Assembly: GCF_001865575.2 (NCBI RefSeq)
Contig: NZ_CP017563.2
Coordinates: forward strand, 310,001-374,000
Source: Paraburkholderia sprentiae WSM5005
GTDB lineage: Bacteria; Pseudomonadota; Gammaproteobacteria; Burkholderiales; Burkholderiaceae
Length of the DNA: 64,000 nucleotides
Direction: 5' to 3'
Shown here: positions 46,484 to 54,009 of the stretch, in pieces
Layout of the letters: each line of letters starts with the position of its first letter
Numbering within the stretch: the stretch's first letter is position 1
Position numbers and translations under genes: made by a program
Notes under the pieces: generated by a model
What the model was told of the DNA's origin: nothing
What the model saw: only the letters and a program-made list of their open reading frames with translations
The model's database searches: none

Positions 46484-46741
46484 ATGAAAAAATTAGCGTA
46501 TGAAGGCGACGCGACGAGTCACGGCGGGAAGGTCCTTACCGGCTCGGACCGGATCAAGGTCAAAGGTCGCCGCGCGGCGCGCGTGGGAGATCTTGTGTCC
46601 TGCCCGATTCATGGCGACAACGAAATCGTGGAAGGCGGAAGCAGCATGAAGGATGCGGGCACGCCGCTTTCGCGCGATGGGGACCGGACCCAGTGCGGGA
46701 GTGTCCTCATCGCTGTGTCCGATGGCGCGACGGTCCGATAG
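46484..46741 (+). CDS. PAAR-domain spike-tip protein, copy 1
   Basis: This 85-residue PAAR protein caps the VgrG spike and can carry effectors. LAYEGDATSHGGKVLTGSDRIKVKGRRAARVGDLVSCPIHGDNEIVEGG shows the S-H-G-G, V-G-D and C-P-x-H-G elements, and later cysteine and histidine positions bind zinc at the tip. The ATG at 46484 follows AGGGATATT. GC content is back to the local high level here, so the exchanged segment ends before this gene. Confidence 0.9.
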   Translation: MKKLAYEGDATSHGGKVLTGSDRIKVKGRRAARVGDLVSCPIHGDNEIVEGGSSMKDAGTPLSRDGDRTQCGSVLIAVSDGATVR

Positions 46742-46745
46742 ATAA

Positions 46746-47987
46746 ATGCCGGTTGACTTTGCTCGCGTACCACCGCGGATCGCGGTCCCTGCGCCACCAC
46801 AGCTCTCAAAACCGGTCTGGACCGTTCTGCTCGGTGTCGTCCTGTGCCTTGGTGCGGCGCTGACGATTGCCGTGTGGCCCAAAGGAAGGTCGACCAACAC
46901 CGCCTGGTTCTGGTTCTGTGTCTTCGGTTATCCGATGCTTGCTTGGGCGTTTTTGCTATGCATTCGTCTTGGGTACCTGTACGTGCGCCGCAGTGCGGCC
47001 GTAGCTGCAAATCGCGTCAGCGACCGCGAAGCCGAACGTTGTCATGCCCTTGCCAGCGAGCCGCTCACGCTGCTTGGCCATGCGTGGTGTTTCTCCGCCG
47101 ATCGCGGCGAGAACGGTATCGAGGGGCTGGCCGATGGCAGCTTGGCGTTGCGCACCCGGACGAGCCGGGCGGAGCCCAACACCGACGTCAGTGCCCGTTG
47201 GATAGAACTCCCGGATCAGCAGTTCTATGCAGGAAACGAACTGACCGAATGCGCTCGCCATCAGGCGGTTTGCAATTGGCTTCTGGTCCGATTGATCGAC
47301 AGCCTGGCGCCGCAACTAGCGGCTCTTCCGGCGCGCACCGCGCTCCACATTGAAGCGAGCCTGCATTGCGCACTTGAGGCAGCTGACGTGCGTGCCCGGT
47401 TGCAGCAGCTTGTTTCCGCGAAGTCGCCATCGCTACGCGTAACGATAAACCCACCCGCCGAGCCCTCGTCAGTGTTTCAGACGGACGCGTGGTTCGACCG
47501 CATGAAGCCGCAAGTCGCTCATTTGCTAGTGGCCGTTCAATTGCGCAATGCAGTCAGCGAGCGCCTGCAGGACGGCGTTGCCGAGGTGGGCGTCGCGCTG
47601 CTGTTGGGGCACCCGAGCCTTGCCAAAACAAGGACGGAAAGCCCGCTGCTACGTCTGCATCGTCCAGCGCGAGGCCCGGCCGACGCGGTTGGCAAGACAC
47701 TTGAGCACGCGATGCGTTGGGGACAAACGACGAGCACGCACATTGGCGCCGTCTGGAGTCACGGACTTTCTCCGGAGCTTGAGGCAGCAATCAGGTCTGC
47801 GCCTCAACTCGGCGGACAAAGATCAAATATCGACCTTAAAACAACGGTCGGGGACTGTGGTGAGGCGGGAGGATGGCTCGCGACCGCGCTCGCCGCAGAA
47901 CTCGCGGCGCGCACTGGCGACCCGCAACTCATACTTACACGGGAAGGCAGCGATCTGATCGCGCTCATGTGCAGAAAACAAACATGA
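46746..47987 (+). CDS. T6SS-associated membrane protein of unknown function, copy 1
   Basis: This 413-residue protein has two N-terminal membrane helices (VWTVLLGVVLCLGAALTIAVW and FWFCVFGYPMLAWAFLLCIRL) and a large soluble domain. It is a paralogue of the 414-residue protein at 61245-62489: both share V-W-P/T-W-P-K, W-F-W, ASEPL near residue 105, an A-V-A-L-L-L-G near 280, and a G-W-L-A-x-A end. Each lies between a PAAR gene and a TssM-like gene and overlaps the latter by ATGA. It may assist TssM or couple the cassette to the secretion complex. No named family is recognised. Confidence 0.7.
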   Translation: MPVDFARVPPRIAVPAPPQLSKPVWTVLLGVVLCLGAALTIAVWPKGRSTNTAWFWFCVFGYPMLAWAFLLCIRLGYLYVRRSAAVAANRVSDREAERCHALASEPLTLLGHAWCFSADRGENGIEGLADGSLALRTRTSRAEPNTDVSARWIELPDQQFYAGNELTECARHQAVCNWLLVRLIDSLAPQLAALPARTALHIEASLHCALEAADVRARLQQLVSAKSPSLRVTINPPAEPSSVFQTDAWFDRMKPQVAHLLVAVQLRNAVSERLQDGVAEVGVALLLGHPSLAKTRTESPLLRLHRPARGPADAVGKTLEHAMRWGQTTSTHIGAVWSHGLSPELEAAIRSAPQLGGQRSNIDLKTTVGDCGEAGGWLATALAAELAARTGDPQLILTREGSDLIALMCRKQT

Positions 47988-50900
47988 ATGAACATAAGTC
48001 TGAACCGGTAGCGTTCTTCATTGGCGTCGGGATTTGCATCCTCTTCGTTGCATTGGGTCTGGCCGTCTGGATGGAGGGGCCGGCGCGCGGATGGTCGTTT
48101 GAGACACGGATCATCATCGAATTGTGCCTCCTCTCGGGGCTGCTTCTCGCACTGATCTTCGTCAAGTACTTTGAAGCCGTCCTGCTCTGGGTCGCCTCGA
48201 TGCGCGCGACGCGGTGGCTGGCTCGCTACGATTCGCAAAAGCGGCAGCAAGGCGCCAGCGAAGGCCCCGCGTTTGCGCACGTCGCAGCACCGCAAAAGAT
48301 CGTTACGCTGCGCGATACGCTTCGCGACCGCCACGGCTGGCGCTGGCGCTACCGCGCCCGCTGGGTGCTCGTCGCTGGCGACGAACCGCTCGTCAAGCGC
48401 CTCGCACCCGGGCTCACCGACACGGGCTACGCGATCACCAGCGATACCGTGCTGCTCTATGCGAAGCAAACCACCGACAAGCTTGAGACCGAATGGCTCG
48501 ACCAGATCCGTCGTCTGCGCCGCCGTCGCCCCGTCGACGCGATCGTCGCCGTGACCCGACACCGCAGTTCAGCCAGCGCACCGTTTGACGCCGAAGGGAC
48601 CGCGCAGCGACTCGCGCGCCACGCCCGCGCGCTGCGCTGGGCCGCGCCCGCCTATCTGCTGAACGTCACCGACTTCGGCGGCGAATCTTCGGGCCGGGAT
48701 GAAGCAATCGGCTTCACCTGGTCGAACGAGCGCATTGATCGCGACGAAATCGACGTCTCCCTGAGAGGCCTCGCGGACAACCTCGCCGATGCCGGCGTCG
48801 TGCGCCTCACTCGGGATCCGGACGACCGGTACCCGGCCGAGCTGTCGCGACACATTTCGGAACTCCGTGCAGCATTGCCGGACCTGGTCGTGCAGACCGG
48901 CCACTCACGCCTCTGGCGCAACGCGGTCCACGGCCTGCTGTTTGCTCCGCTGTTCAAGGAGCGGGAACTGGTTCCACCCAGTCCGGACCACGATTCTGAA
49001 GACGGCGAACCGTTACCTCCGCAGCAACGCACGATCTGGCAAACGGTCGCCGACCATAGCCGCAAGATCCACGGCCGCCGCGTTGGCTTCTCGCTGTCGA
49101 CCATGGCGGCATGGACCACGACGGCGCTCATCGGATGCTGGATCGCCGGCACGATGCTGTCGGGCTTCACCAACCGCTCGGCGATCCAGACAGCGGCCGG
49201 CACGCTGACGAAGCTTTCTACCGTGCAGGACCACACCCAGGCGTTGCTTGCACTCGACAGCCTGGACAAACAGCTCGACACGCTCGAAGTCCGTCAGCGC
49301 GACGGCGCACCGTGGACCAGCCGTTTCGGCCTGAACCACGACGATGCGCTGTTGAGTGCCGCCTGGCCCGGTTATGAGAATGCCGTCAGCCGCATCCTCG
49401 TCGCGCCGATCCGCCTGAAACTGGAGGAGCGCCTGCACCAGCTCGCCTCGCTCTCGGATGCGGAAATCGCCAGCGGCGGCAATGCGCAGGTCCAGGCCGC
49501 CTACGACACACTCAGGACCTACCTGATGCTCGCGAGGCCGGACCGCGCGGTTGCCGCATTCCTGACGCCGCAGCTGATTGCCACGACCGTGCCAGCGCGC
49601 CCGGCCAGTTCCCAGCTCACGTCCGGCACGTGGGAAGACCTGCGCCAGCATGCAATCGCATTCTTTGCGGGTCACCTGGGGCGCCGTGGATCCGCCGGGG
49701 ACCTGTCGCTCGCGATCGTTGCGGACGGCGCACTGGTGGCCACGGCGCGTCAGACCATCATCGGCGTGCGCGGCATCCAGAACTCGACCGACACGATCTA
49801 CCAGCAGATCCTCGACGACGCGAAGCCGAAATATCCGCCCGTGTCGCTCGCGACGCTGCTCGGCGATACGAGCAGCAAGGGGCTGTTCAATACCGCGGCG
49901 ACCGTACCGGGCGTGTTCACGCGCACTGCGTGGGACGAGCGGATCTCGAAAGCGATCGACGACGCGAGCGAGCAGCGCAATGTGACCGGCGACTGGGTGC
50001 TCTCGGACGTCCGCGCGAGCGCACCGTCGACCGGCTCGCTGAAAGCCGGACTGCGTCAGCGCTATTTTGACGACTACGCGCGGGCCTGGGAGCTGTTTCT
50101 CAACAGCCTGCGCTGGCAGCTGGCGCCGACGTTGTCAGGCACGGTCGACCAGTTGACCCTGCTCAGCGATCCGCAGCGCTCGCCGCTTGTCGCGCTGATG
50201 AACGCCGTGGTTTATCAGGCAGGTGCGGGGAGCGCGACGCAATCGCTGTCCGACACCCTGATCAGCAAGGCGCAGCAGCTTGTCGGCGCCGACGGGAAAG
50301 ATCCGTCGAAGCAGACGCAGCCGCAACTGGCACCGCTGGTCGTGGCCTTCGGACCCATCCTGCGCCTGACGGGCAGCGACCTGGTGGCAGCGACGCCAGC
50401 GAACGGCAAGTCCGTCGCGCAGGCCGCCACCGGCGACCTGAGCCTCGCGCGTTATCTCGAACGGGTGAGCGCGATGCGGCTGAAGGTACAGCAGATGGTC
50501 GACAGTGCGGATCCCGATGCCATGGCACGCTCGGCCGCGCAGGCCGTGTTGCAGGGCAGGACCTCGGACATCGCCGACAGCCGCGACTATGCGAGCCGGC
50601 TTGCCGCGAGCCTGGGCGAACAGTGGGCCGGCTTGGGCGATCTCTTTCAGGCGCCGCTCGACCAGACCTGGCAGGTCGTGGTGCAGCCGGCCGCGGCGAG
50701 CCTGAACGACATCTGGCGCACAGCGATCGTCGCGGACTGGAACCGGACGTTCGGCGGGCGCTATCCGTTCGCGGACTCGGACAACGATGCGTCGCTGCCG
50801 GAGATGGCGCGCTTCATGCGCCCGGACAGCGGCGTCATCACCGGGTTCGTGACGACGCAGCTGGCGGGCATCGTCGAGCGGCAGGGCGACCGATGGGTCG

Positions 50901-51544
50901 CTGCCCAGGGGGCTGATCATGGCACCAGCCACGGCGCGCTCACACTGGATCCGGGCTTCCTCACGGAGCTGAACCGGCTCACGCGCGTGGCGACCGTGCT
51001 GTTCCCATCCGGCGATGCGCAGGTGCGCTATGAGCTACGCGCGGTACCGACACCAGGCGTAACCGACATGAAGTTTGTCCTGTCGGGCCGCGAGCTGCAC
51101 TACTTCAACCAGAAGGAAGCGTGGACGCCGTTCGTCTGGCCGGGCGACTCGCTGGAGAATCTCTCGCATATCGAGTGGCAGACCGAGCAGGGCGGATTGC
51201 GCTCGGCGCTCGATGCGCAGGGCAGGTTCGGGCTGATCCGTCTGTTCGAGCACGCCACGGTCACACCGCAGGACAGTGCGCGCTATCTGCTGTCGTGGAC
51301 ACCGGACCAGAGTCAGGGCATCCCGCTGCGCGTGCAGCTGCGCAGCGAGGCGGGCAAGGGCCCGCTCGACGTGCTCGAGCTGCGCCATTTCACGCTGCCA
51401 ACGCGGATCTTCGTGACGGCCGGCGCCCGCATCGCGCAGAAACTGGCTGAGGCTGCTCCACCGCCGCTGCCGCCAGCGGCAATCGCCGCGGCAAGGCACG
51501 CCGCAACGCCGCTGCCTCGCGGCTTCCTTGCGGAGGTCGAATAA
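47984..51544 (+). CDS. tssM: TssM-like (IcmF) T6SS membrane protein, copy 1
   Basis: This 1186-residue protein has two N-terminal membrane helices (FFIGVGICILFVALGLAVW, LCLLSGLLLALIFVKYF), a third near residue 375 (AWTTTALIGCWIAGTMLSGF), and a long periplasmic part with an IcmF C-terminal region (PDSGVITGFVTTQLAGIVERQGDRW...). This is the TssM architecture. Where canonical TssM has a Walker A P-loop, it reads WVLVAGDEPLVKRLAPGL (residues 127-144), without GxxxxGKT, so nucleotide binding by the usual loop is unlikely. The start ATG at 47984 overlaps the previous stop (ATGA). Its 3' 200 bases are duplicated at 52838-53043, and a close paralogue starts at 62486. Confidence 0.8.
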   Translation: MNEHKSEPVAFFIGVGICILFVALGLAVWMEGPARGWSFETRIIIELCLLSGLLLALIFVKYFEAVLLWVASMRATRWLARYDSQKRQQGASEGPAFAHVAAPQKIVTLRDTLRDRHGWRWRYRARWVLVAGDEPLVKRLAPGLTDTGYAITSDTVLLYAKQTTDKLETEWLDQIRRLRRRRPVDAIVAVTRHRSSASAPFDAEGTAQRLARHARALRWAAPAYLLNVTDFGGESSGRDEAIGFTWSNERIDRDEIDVSLRGLADNLADAGVVRLTRDPDDRYPAELSRHISELRAALPDLVVQTGHSRLWRNAVHGLLFAPLFKERELVPPSPDHDSEDGEPLPPQQRTIWQTVADHSRKIHGRRVGFSLSTMAAWTTTALIGCWIAGTMLSGFTNRSAIQTAAGTLTKLSTVQDHTQALLALDSLDKQLDTLEVRQRDGAPWTSRFGLNHDDALLSAAWPGYENAVSRILVAPIRLKLEERLHQLASLSDAEIASGGNAQVQAAYDTLRTYLMLARPDRAVAAFLTPQLIATTVPARPASSQLTSGTWEDLRQHAIAFFAGHLGRRGSAGDLSLAIVADGALVATARQTIIGVRGIQNSTDTIYQQILDDAKPKYPPVSLATLLGDTSSKGLFNTAATVPGVFTRTAWDERISKAIDDASEQRNVTGDWVLSDVRASAPSTGSLKAGLRQRYFDDYARAWELFLNSLRWQLAPTLSGTVDQLTLLSDPQRSPLVALMNAVVYQAGAGSATQSLSDTLISKAQQLVGADGKDPSKQTQPQLAPLVVAFGPILRLTGSDLVAATPANGKSVAQAATGDLSLARYLERVSAMRLKVQQMVDSADPDAMARSAAQAVLQGRTSDIADSRDYASRLAASLGEQWAGLGDLFQAPLDQTWQVVVQPAAASLNDIWRTAIVADWNRTFGGRYPFADSDNDASLPEMARFMRPDSGVITGFVTTQLAGIVERQGDRWVAAQGADHGTSHGALTLDPGFLTELNRLTRVATVLFPSGDAQVRYELRAVPTPGVTDMKFVLSGRELHYFNQKEAWTPFVWPGDSLENLSHIEWQTEQGGLRSALDAQGRFGLIRLFEHATVTPQDSARYLLSWTPDQSQGIPLRVQLRSEAGKGPLDVLELRHFTLPTRIFVTAGARIAQKLAEAAPPPLPPAAIAAARHAATPLPRGFLAEVE

Positions 51545-51547
51545 TGC
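51342..51547 (+). repeat. tssM 3'-end repeat, original copy
   Basis: The last about 205 bases of tssM, from GCAGCGAGG to just past the stop, recur at 52838-53043 with about eleven mismatches by eye. The repeats are 1.5 kb apart in direct orientation and frame the AT-rich insert. Confidence 0.85.
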
Positions 51548-51747
51548 TCGCCGGTCTGCTCAAAAGTCTCTTTCCGTCCCGCGACGCGGAGCAACTGGTG
51601 CGCGCGCGTCTGGAAGCGTGGGACGCCTGGCTGCAGCCACTGTCCGAAACTGGATGCAGGGCACAGATAGCAGTCCACTCCGTAACATACAAATATAAGA
51701 ACGCGCTCGCGGTGAGACATCAACTCCTAGCAAGGGGCTATAGGTGA
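51544..51747 (+). pseudogene. Truncated T6SS gene start, possibly a TssA-like (ImpA_N) protein
   Basis: A frame begins at an ATG overlapping the tssM stop (TAATG). Its first 37 residues (MLAGLLKSLFPSRDAEQLV...WDAWLQPLSETG) have normal high-GC coding character. From about 51655 the sequence turns AT-rich and the frame ends after 67 codons. The WDAWLQPLS opening resembles the start of TssA/ImpA-type proteins, which would fit after tssM, but only the beginning is left. I read it as a gene cut by the following insert. The TssA identity is a weak inference. Confidence 0.5.
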
Positions 51748-52055
51748 TTTCATTACGACGTCGAGCAAATGGTTTAGCCCTACTTATGATCCTCACAGGG
51801 TCCGCATTTTTGTCTGCGCCTGCATTCTCGAATGTACTGAGAGGGCGAACCGTGTCCGGAGGTGATTTCACTCTGGAATTAAGCAGTGCTGCCGTGCCCT
51901 CCAATCCTGATGGCATCTGGGGGTTTGCAACGGTGACCTACAAGACCGGGAAGAAAGATACGCCCGAGGTATATACGTTTCCGGTTCATGCACCTGCCGT
52001 TGTCAAGAAAATAGCCTTTGGACTGTTGTCAATTTCAGAAAAAATGGAGGCATGA
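51744..52055 (+). CDS. Small secreted protein of the second AT-rich insert (possibly the front half of a split gene)
   Basis: This 103-residue product starts at GTG 51744, has a clear signal peptide (GLALLMILTGSAFLSAPAFS) and a beta-rich remainder (GRTVSGGDFTLELSSAAV). Its stop overlaps the ATG of the next gene (ATGA). Because the next product lacks a signal peptide but has a cysteine-pair motif typical of secreted proteins, the two could be one secreted protein split by a frameshift. An immunity role is possible from context; no family is recognised. Confidence 0.5.
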   Translation: MISLRRRANGLALLMILTGSAFLSAPAFSNVLRGRTVSGGDFTLELSSAAVPSNPDGIWGFATVTYKTGKKDTPEVYTFPVHAPAVVKKIAFGLLSISEKMEA

Positions 52056-52771
52056 GCGGTACGTACAATGTGACGTATCTCTATCCTGCCGACGATGGCT
52101 TGACAGCAATCGGCGAGATTGAGTCTGATCTGGATAACGGGAGATATATTCGAATCGACAGAATCTCGCCAAAATGGATCAAGAGAACTGGTGAAGTCGA
52201 GATGGTACGTTTGATCCAATCAATTGCGGCAAATCGAGCTGATTTCGTTGGCCCGGACGGAAATCAAGCTCTTGACAATGCGGCGATATTTTTTACCATG
52301 CCAGTCCTGATGGACGAAATGCTCAAGCTGGATCCTTTGTTTGCACGAAATTATACCGACCGCCTAAGCAATGAGGTCGATTCGTCGATGGCGAATCTTT
52401 TAAGGCGGAAGTTCTTGGGGAAAAACATTAGCCTATGTGGTGAGGACCAGTTTGATGTATTTGTTTGCAAACTTGACAAAAAAATTATCTCGATCTGCTC
52501 CGGAAACAACAATGGCGCTGCGGTTCTTGAGTATCGATATGGCTTCGGACGGAAAATTGAGTTGTCTTTGACCAAGCCGGTGTCGATTAATAACGATGAC
52601 GAAAAAGAGACAGAATTGTTCGAGAACGGTGACTACATATATACCGTTAAATTGGAAAATCGCAGGGACATGGGTTCGGCCGGCGTCATTGTTGAACGCA
52701 GAAGGGCGATTTTGTCCCGGCAACAATGCCAACAAGAAACAATCGAGCCGTACCTCATGCCAAGAAAATAG
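52052..52771 (+). CDS. Hypothetical cysteine-pair protein of the second AT-rich insert
   Basis: This 239-residue product has VFVCKLDKKIISICSG (C139 and C149) followed by LEYRYGFGRKIEL, the same C-x9-C plus Y-R-x-G arrangement seen in the secreted protein at 44701-45186. An earlier part (MVRLIQSIAANRADFVGPDG...MPVLMDEML) is not recognised. It has no signal peptide of its own, which is odd for this motif. It ends eight bases before the chimeric PAAR frame. Low GC marks it as foreign to the surrounding T6SS genes. A degenerate or split immunity gene is my best guess. Confidence 0.45.
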   Translation: MSGTYNVTYLYPADDGLTAIGEIESDLDNGRYIRIDRISPKWIKRTGEVEMVRLIQSIAANRADFVGPDGNQALDNAAIFFTMPVLMDEMLKLDPLFARNYTDRLSNEVDSSMANLLRRKFLGKNISLCGEDQFDVFVCKLDKKIISICSGNNNGAAVLEYRYGFGRKIELSLTKPVSINNDDEKETELFENGDYIYTVKLENRRDMGSAGVIVERRRAILSRQQCQQETIEPYLMPRK

Positions 52772-52779
52772 AACGAATC

Positions 52780-53040
52780 ATGCCAAATTTGATACTCGAA
52801 GGTGATTCCATCAGTCACGGCGGCAAGATCATTTCCGGCAGCGAGGCCGGCAAGGGCCCGCTCGACGTGCTCGAGCTGCGCCATTTCACGCTGCCAACGC
52901 GGATCTTCGTGACGGTCGGCGCCCGGGTCGCGCAGAAACTGGCTCAGGCCTCTCCACCGCCGCTGCCGCCGGCGGCAATCACCGCGGCAAAGCACGCCGC
53001 AACGCCGCTGCCTCGCGGCTTCCTTGCGGAGGTCGAATGA
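52780..53040 (+). CDS. Chimeric frame: PAAR N-terminus fused to TssM C-terminus
   Basis: This 86-codon frame begins MPNLILEGDSISHGGKIISG, a normal PAAR start with the S-H-G-G element. After residue 20 it switches without a break to the TssM tail (AGKGPLDVLELRHFTLPTR...PRGFLAEVE). The join falls at GGCAGCGAGG, where the tssM repeat begins. It lacks most of the PAAR fold, so it can hardly act as a spike tip, and the tail lacks the rest of TssM. It is almost certainly a recombination product, although the frame is intact and could be translated. Confidence 0.75.
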   Translation: MPNLILEGDSISHGGKIISGSEAGKGPLDVLELRHFTLPTRIFVTVGARVAQKLAQASPPPLPPAAITAAKHAATPLPRGFLAEVE

Positions 53041-53043
53041 TGC
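52838..53043 (+). repeat. tssM 3'-end repeat, second copy
   Basis: Direct repeat of 51342-51547. It supplies the C-terminal part of the chimeric frame and ends at the same point just after the stop codon. Confidence 0.85.
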
Positions 53044-53049
53044 GCGGAT

Positions 53050-53158
53050 GCAGCCACGTCACCTGACGGGATACGTGGGTGAACCGGAGATCCTGCTGCT
53101 AAAAGTGCTGCTGCGTGAAGGTCAGCGCTTCGTAAAAAAGCGGTTTGCCGATCCGCAT
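53050..53158 (-). pseudogene. tssK 5'-end fragment
   Basis: From the minus-strand ATG at 53158 the frame reads MRIGKPLFYEALTFTQQHF, close to the tssK start (MRIDKPLFHEGLILTQQHF). It then diverges and is lost within about 35 codons. It is the left end of a diverged copy of the tssK/tssB junction (original at about 36119-36870). Confidence 0.8.
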
Positions 53159-53749
53159 GGGTGTGGTTTGTGCCGTTGTCCGGGATTATGGCGAGGGCCG
53201 ATTCTGTACGCCACATTCTCTGTTGGCATAGTCAGAAAGTGGTTAAGCGTCCCAACTACATGAAATTAACCATGATTATTTTTGAGACATTTTCCGTATC
53301 GGCATAGGCAGCGCTCACGACACATGGTGAGCGCGATGTTTCGATCATACTGCCTTGGCGATCGAAACAATGTCAGAAAGTGTCATGCGAGTGTGATCCT
53401 TGACCAGCAGGGATTTGGGGGGAAATTTCGCGTATCCGCATACCGGCTTTATCAAATTATCGACATGTGATGAGCGTGGATGCGTATTGAGTGGCCGATA
53501 ATTAACAATGATTAACATTGTATTGACAATCCGTATCGATTTAACAACGTCATCACGCTTTGACTAAAATCGGGTAAACCTGTTTAATGGCGTGGCCATA
53601 AAGATCGCATGAATGGAGGCCGCGCTATGGGATACCTGAAGAAGTCGTCCGAAGCGAAGCGCGCGTTTGCGCCCGTTCGCAAGAGCTCACCGCATCGCAC
53701 CGGGCGAGTTCTGCGGGAACCCGGAACGTCGTTCAACCGAGGAGCGCTA
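53159..53749. repeat. Duplicated tssK/tssB intergenic region
   Basis: This non-coding DNA aligns along its whole length with 36228-36825, with scattered substitutions (for example the matching TTTTTGAGACATTTTCCGTAT and AACAATGTCAGAAA blocks). It keeps the -35/-10 promoter pair. An open frame across its right end (53609-53851) is the leader plus the tssB start, not a gene. Confidence 0.85.
53560..53588 (+). promoter_or_regulatory. Conserved tssB-type promoter in the duplicated region
   Basis: TTGACT, a 17-base spacer and TTTAAT are identical to the boxes at 36629-36657. It lies about 420 bases upstream of the second vgrG and may now drive that cassette. Confidence 0.55.
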
Positions 53750-53917
53750 ATGGACAGCTTCCAGCGCGAAATTCCAAAGAGTCGCATCTCAATCGTTGCA
53801 CTCGCTGAACGACTTCGAGCCGATCCAGGACCGGCGTCTGCTCGAGCTTGAGCTGAACAGCTGGACCAAGGGCCTCGTGACCGGGATGTGTCGCAGATGC
53901 CGAAGGCCAAGAGCTGA
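53750..53917 (+). pseudogene. Collapsed tssB-tssC remnant
   Basis: The frame begins as tssB (MDSFQREIPKSRISI), then jumps to an internal tssB piece (SLNDFEPI-like, matching 37105-37135). Next comes a tssC piece (QDRRLLELELNSWTKGLVT, matching 38730-38795), and last the tssC end (SQMPKAKS stop, matching 38945-38973). Three deletions have removed about 2 kb. It is a clear fossil of a second tssB-tssC pair directly upstream of the second vgrG. Confidence 0.85.
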
Positions 53918-54009
53918 TCCGCTTTACTTATGTAACCCCGCCGGGGCGCTGAAACATGCGTCCCGGCGTTGTCCTTCGATGTGACGCGTGTTCAAGGGGT
54001 CTTTCGAAA

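Noticed and set aside
51342..53043. Direct repeats around an AT-rich insert, considered as an insertion sequence or transposon
   Set aside because: No transposase or terminal inverted repeats were found. The repeats are the 3' end of tssM, so homologous recombination explains them better.
53609..53851. An 80-codon frame containing the tssB start, considered as a gene
   Set aside because: It is leader sequence plus collapsed tssB/tssC pieces; the original locus has the same leader as non-coding DNA.
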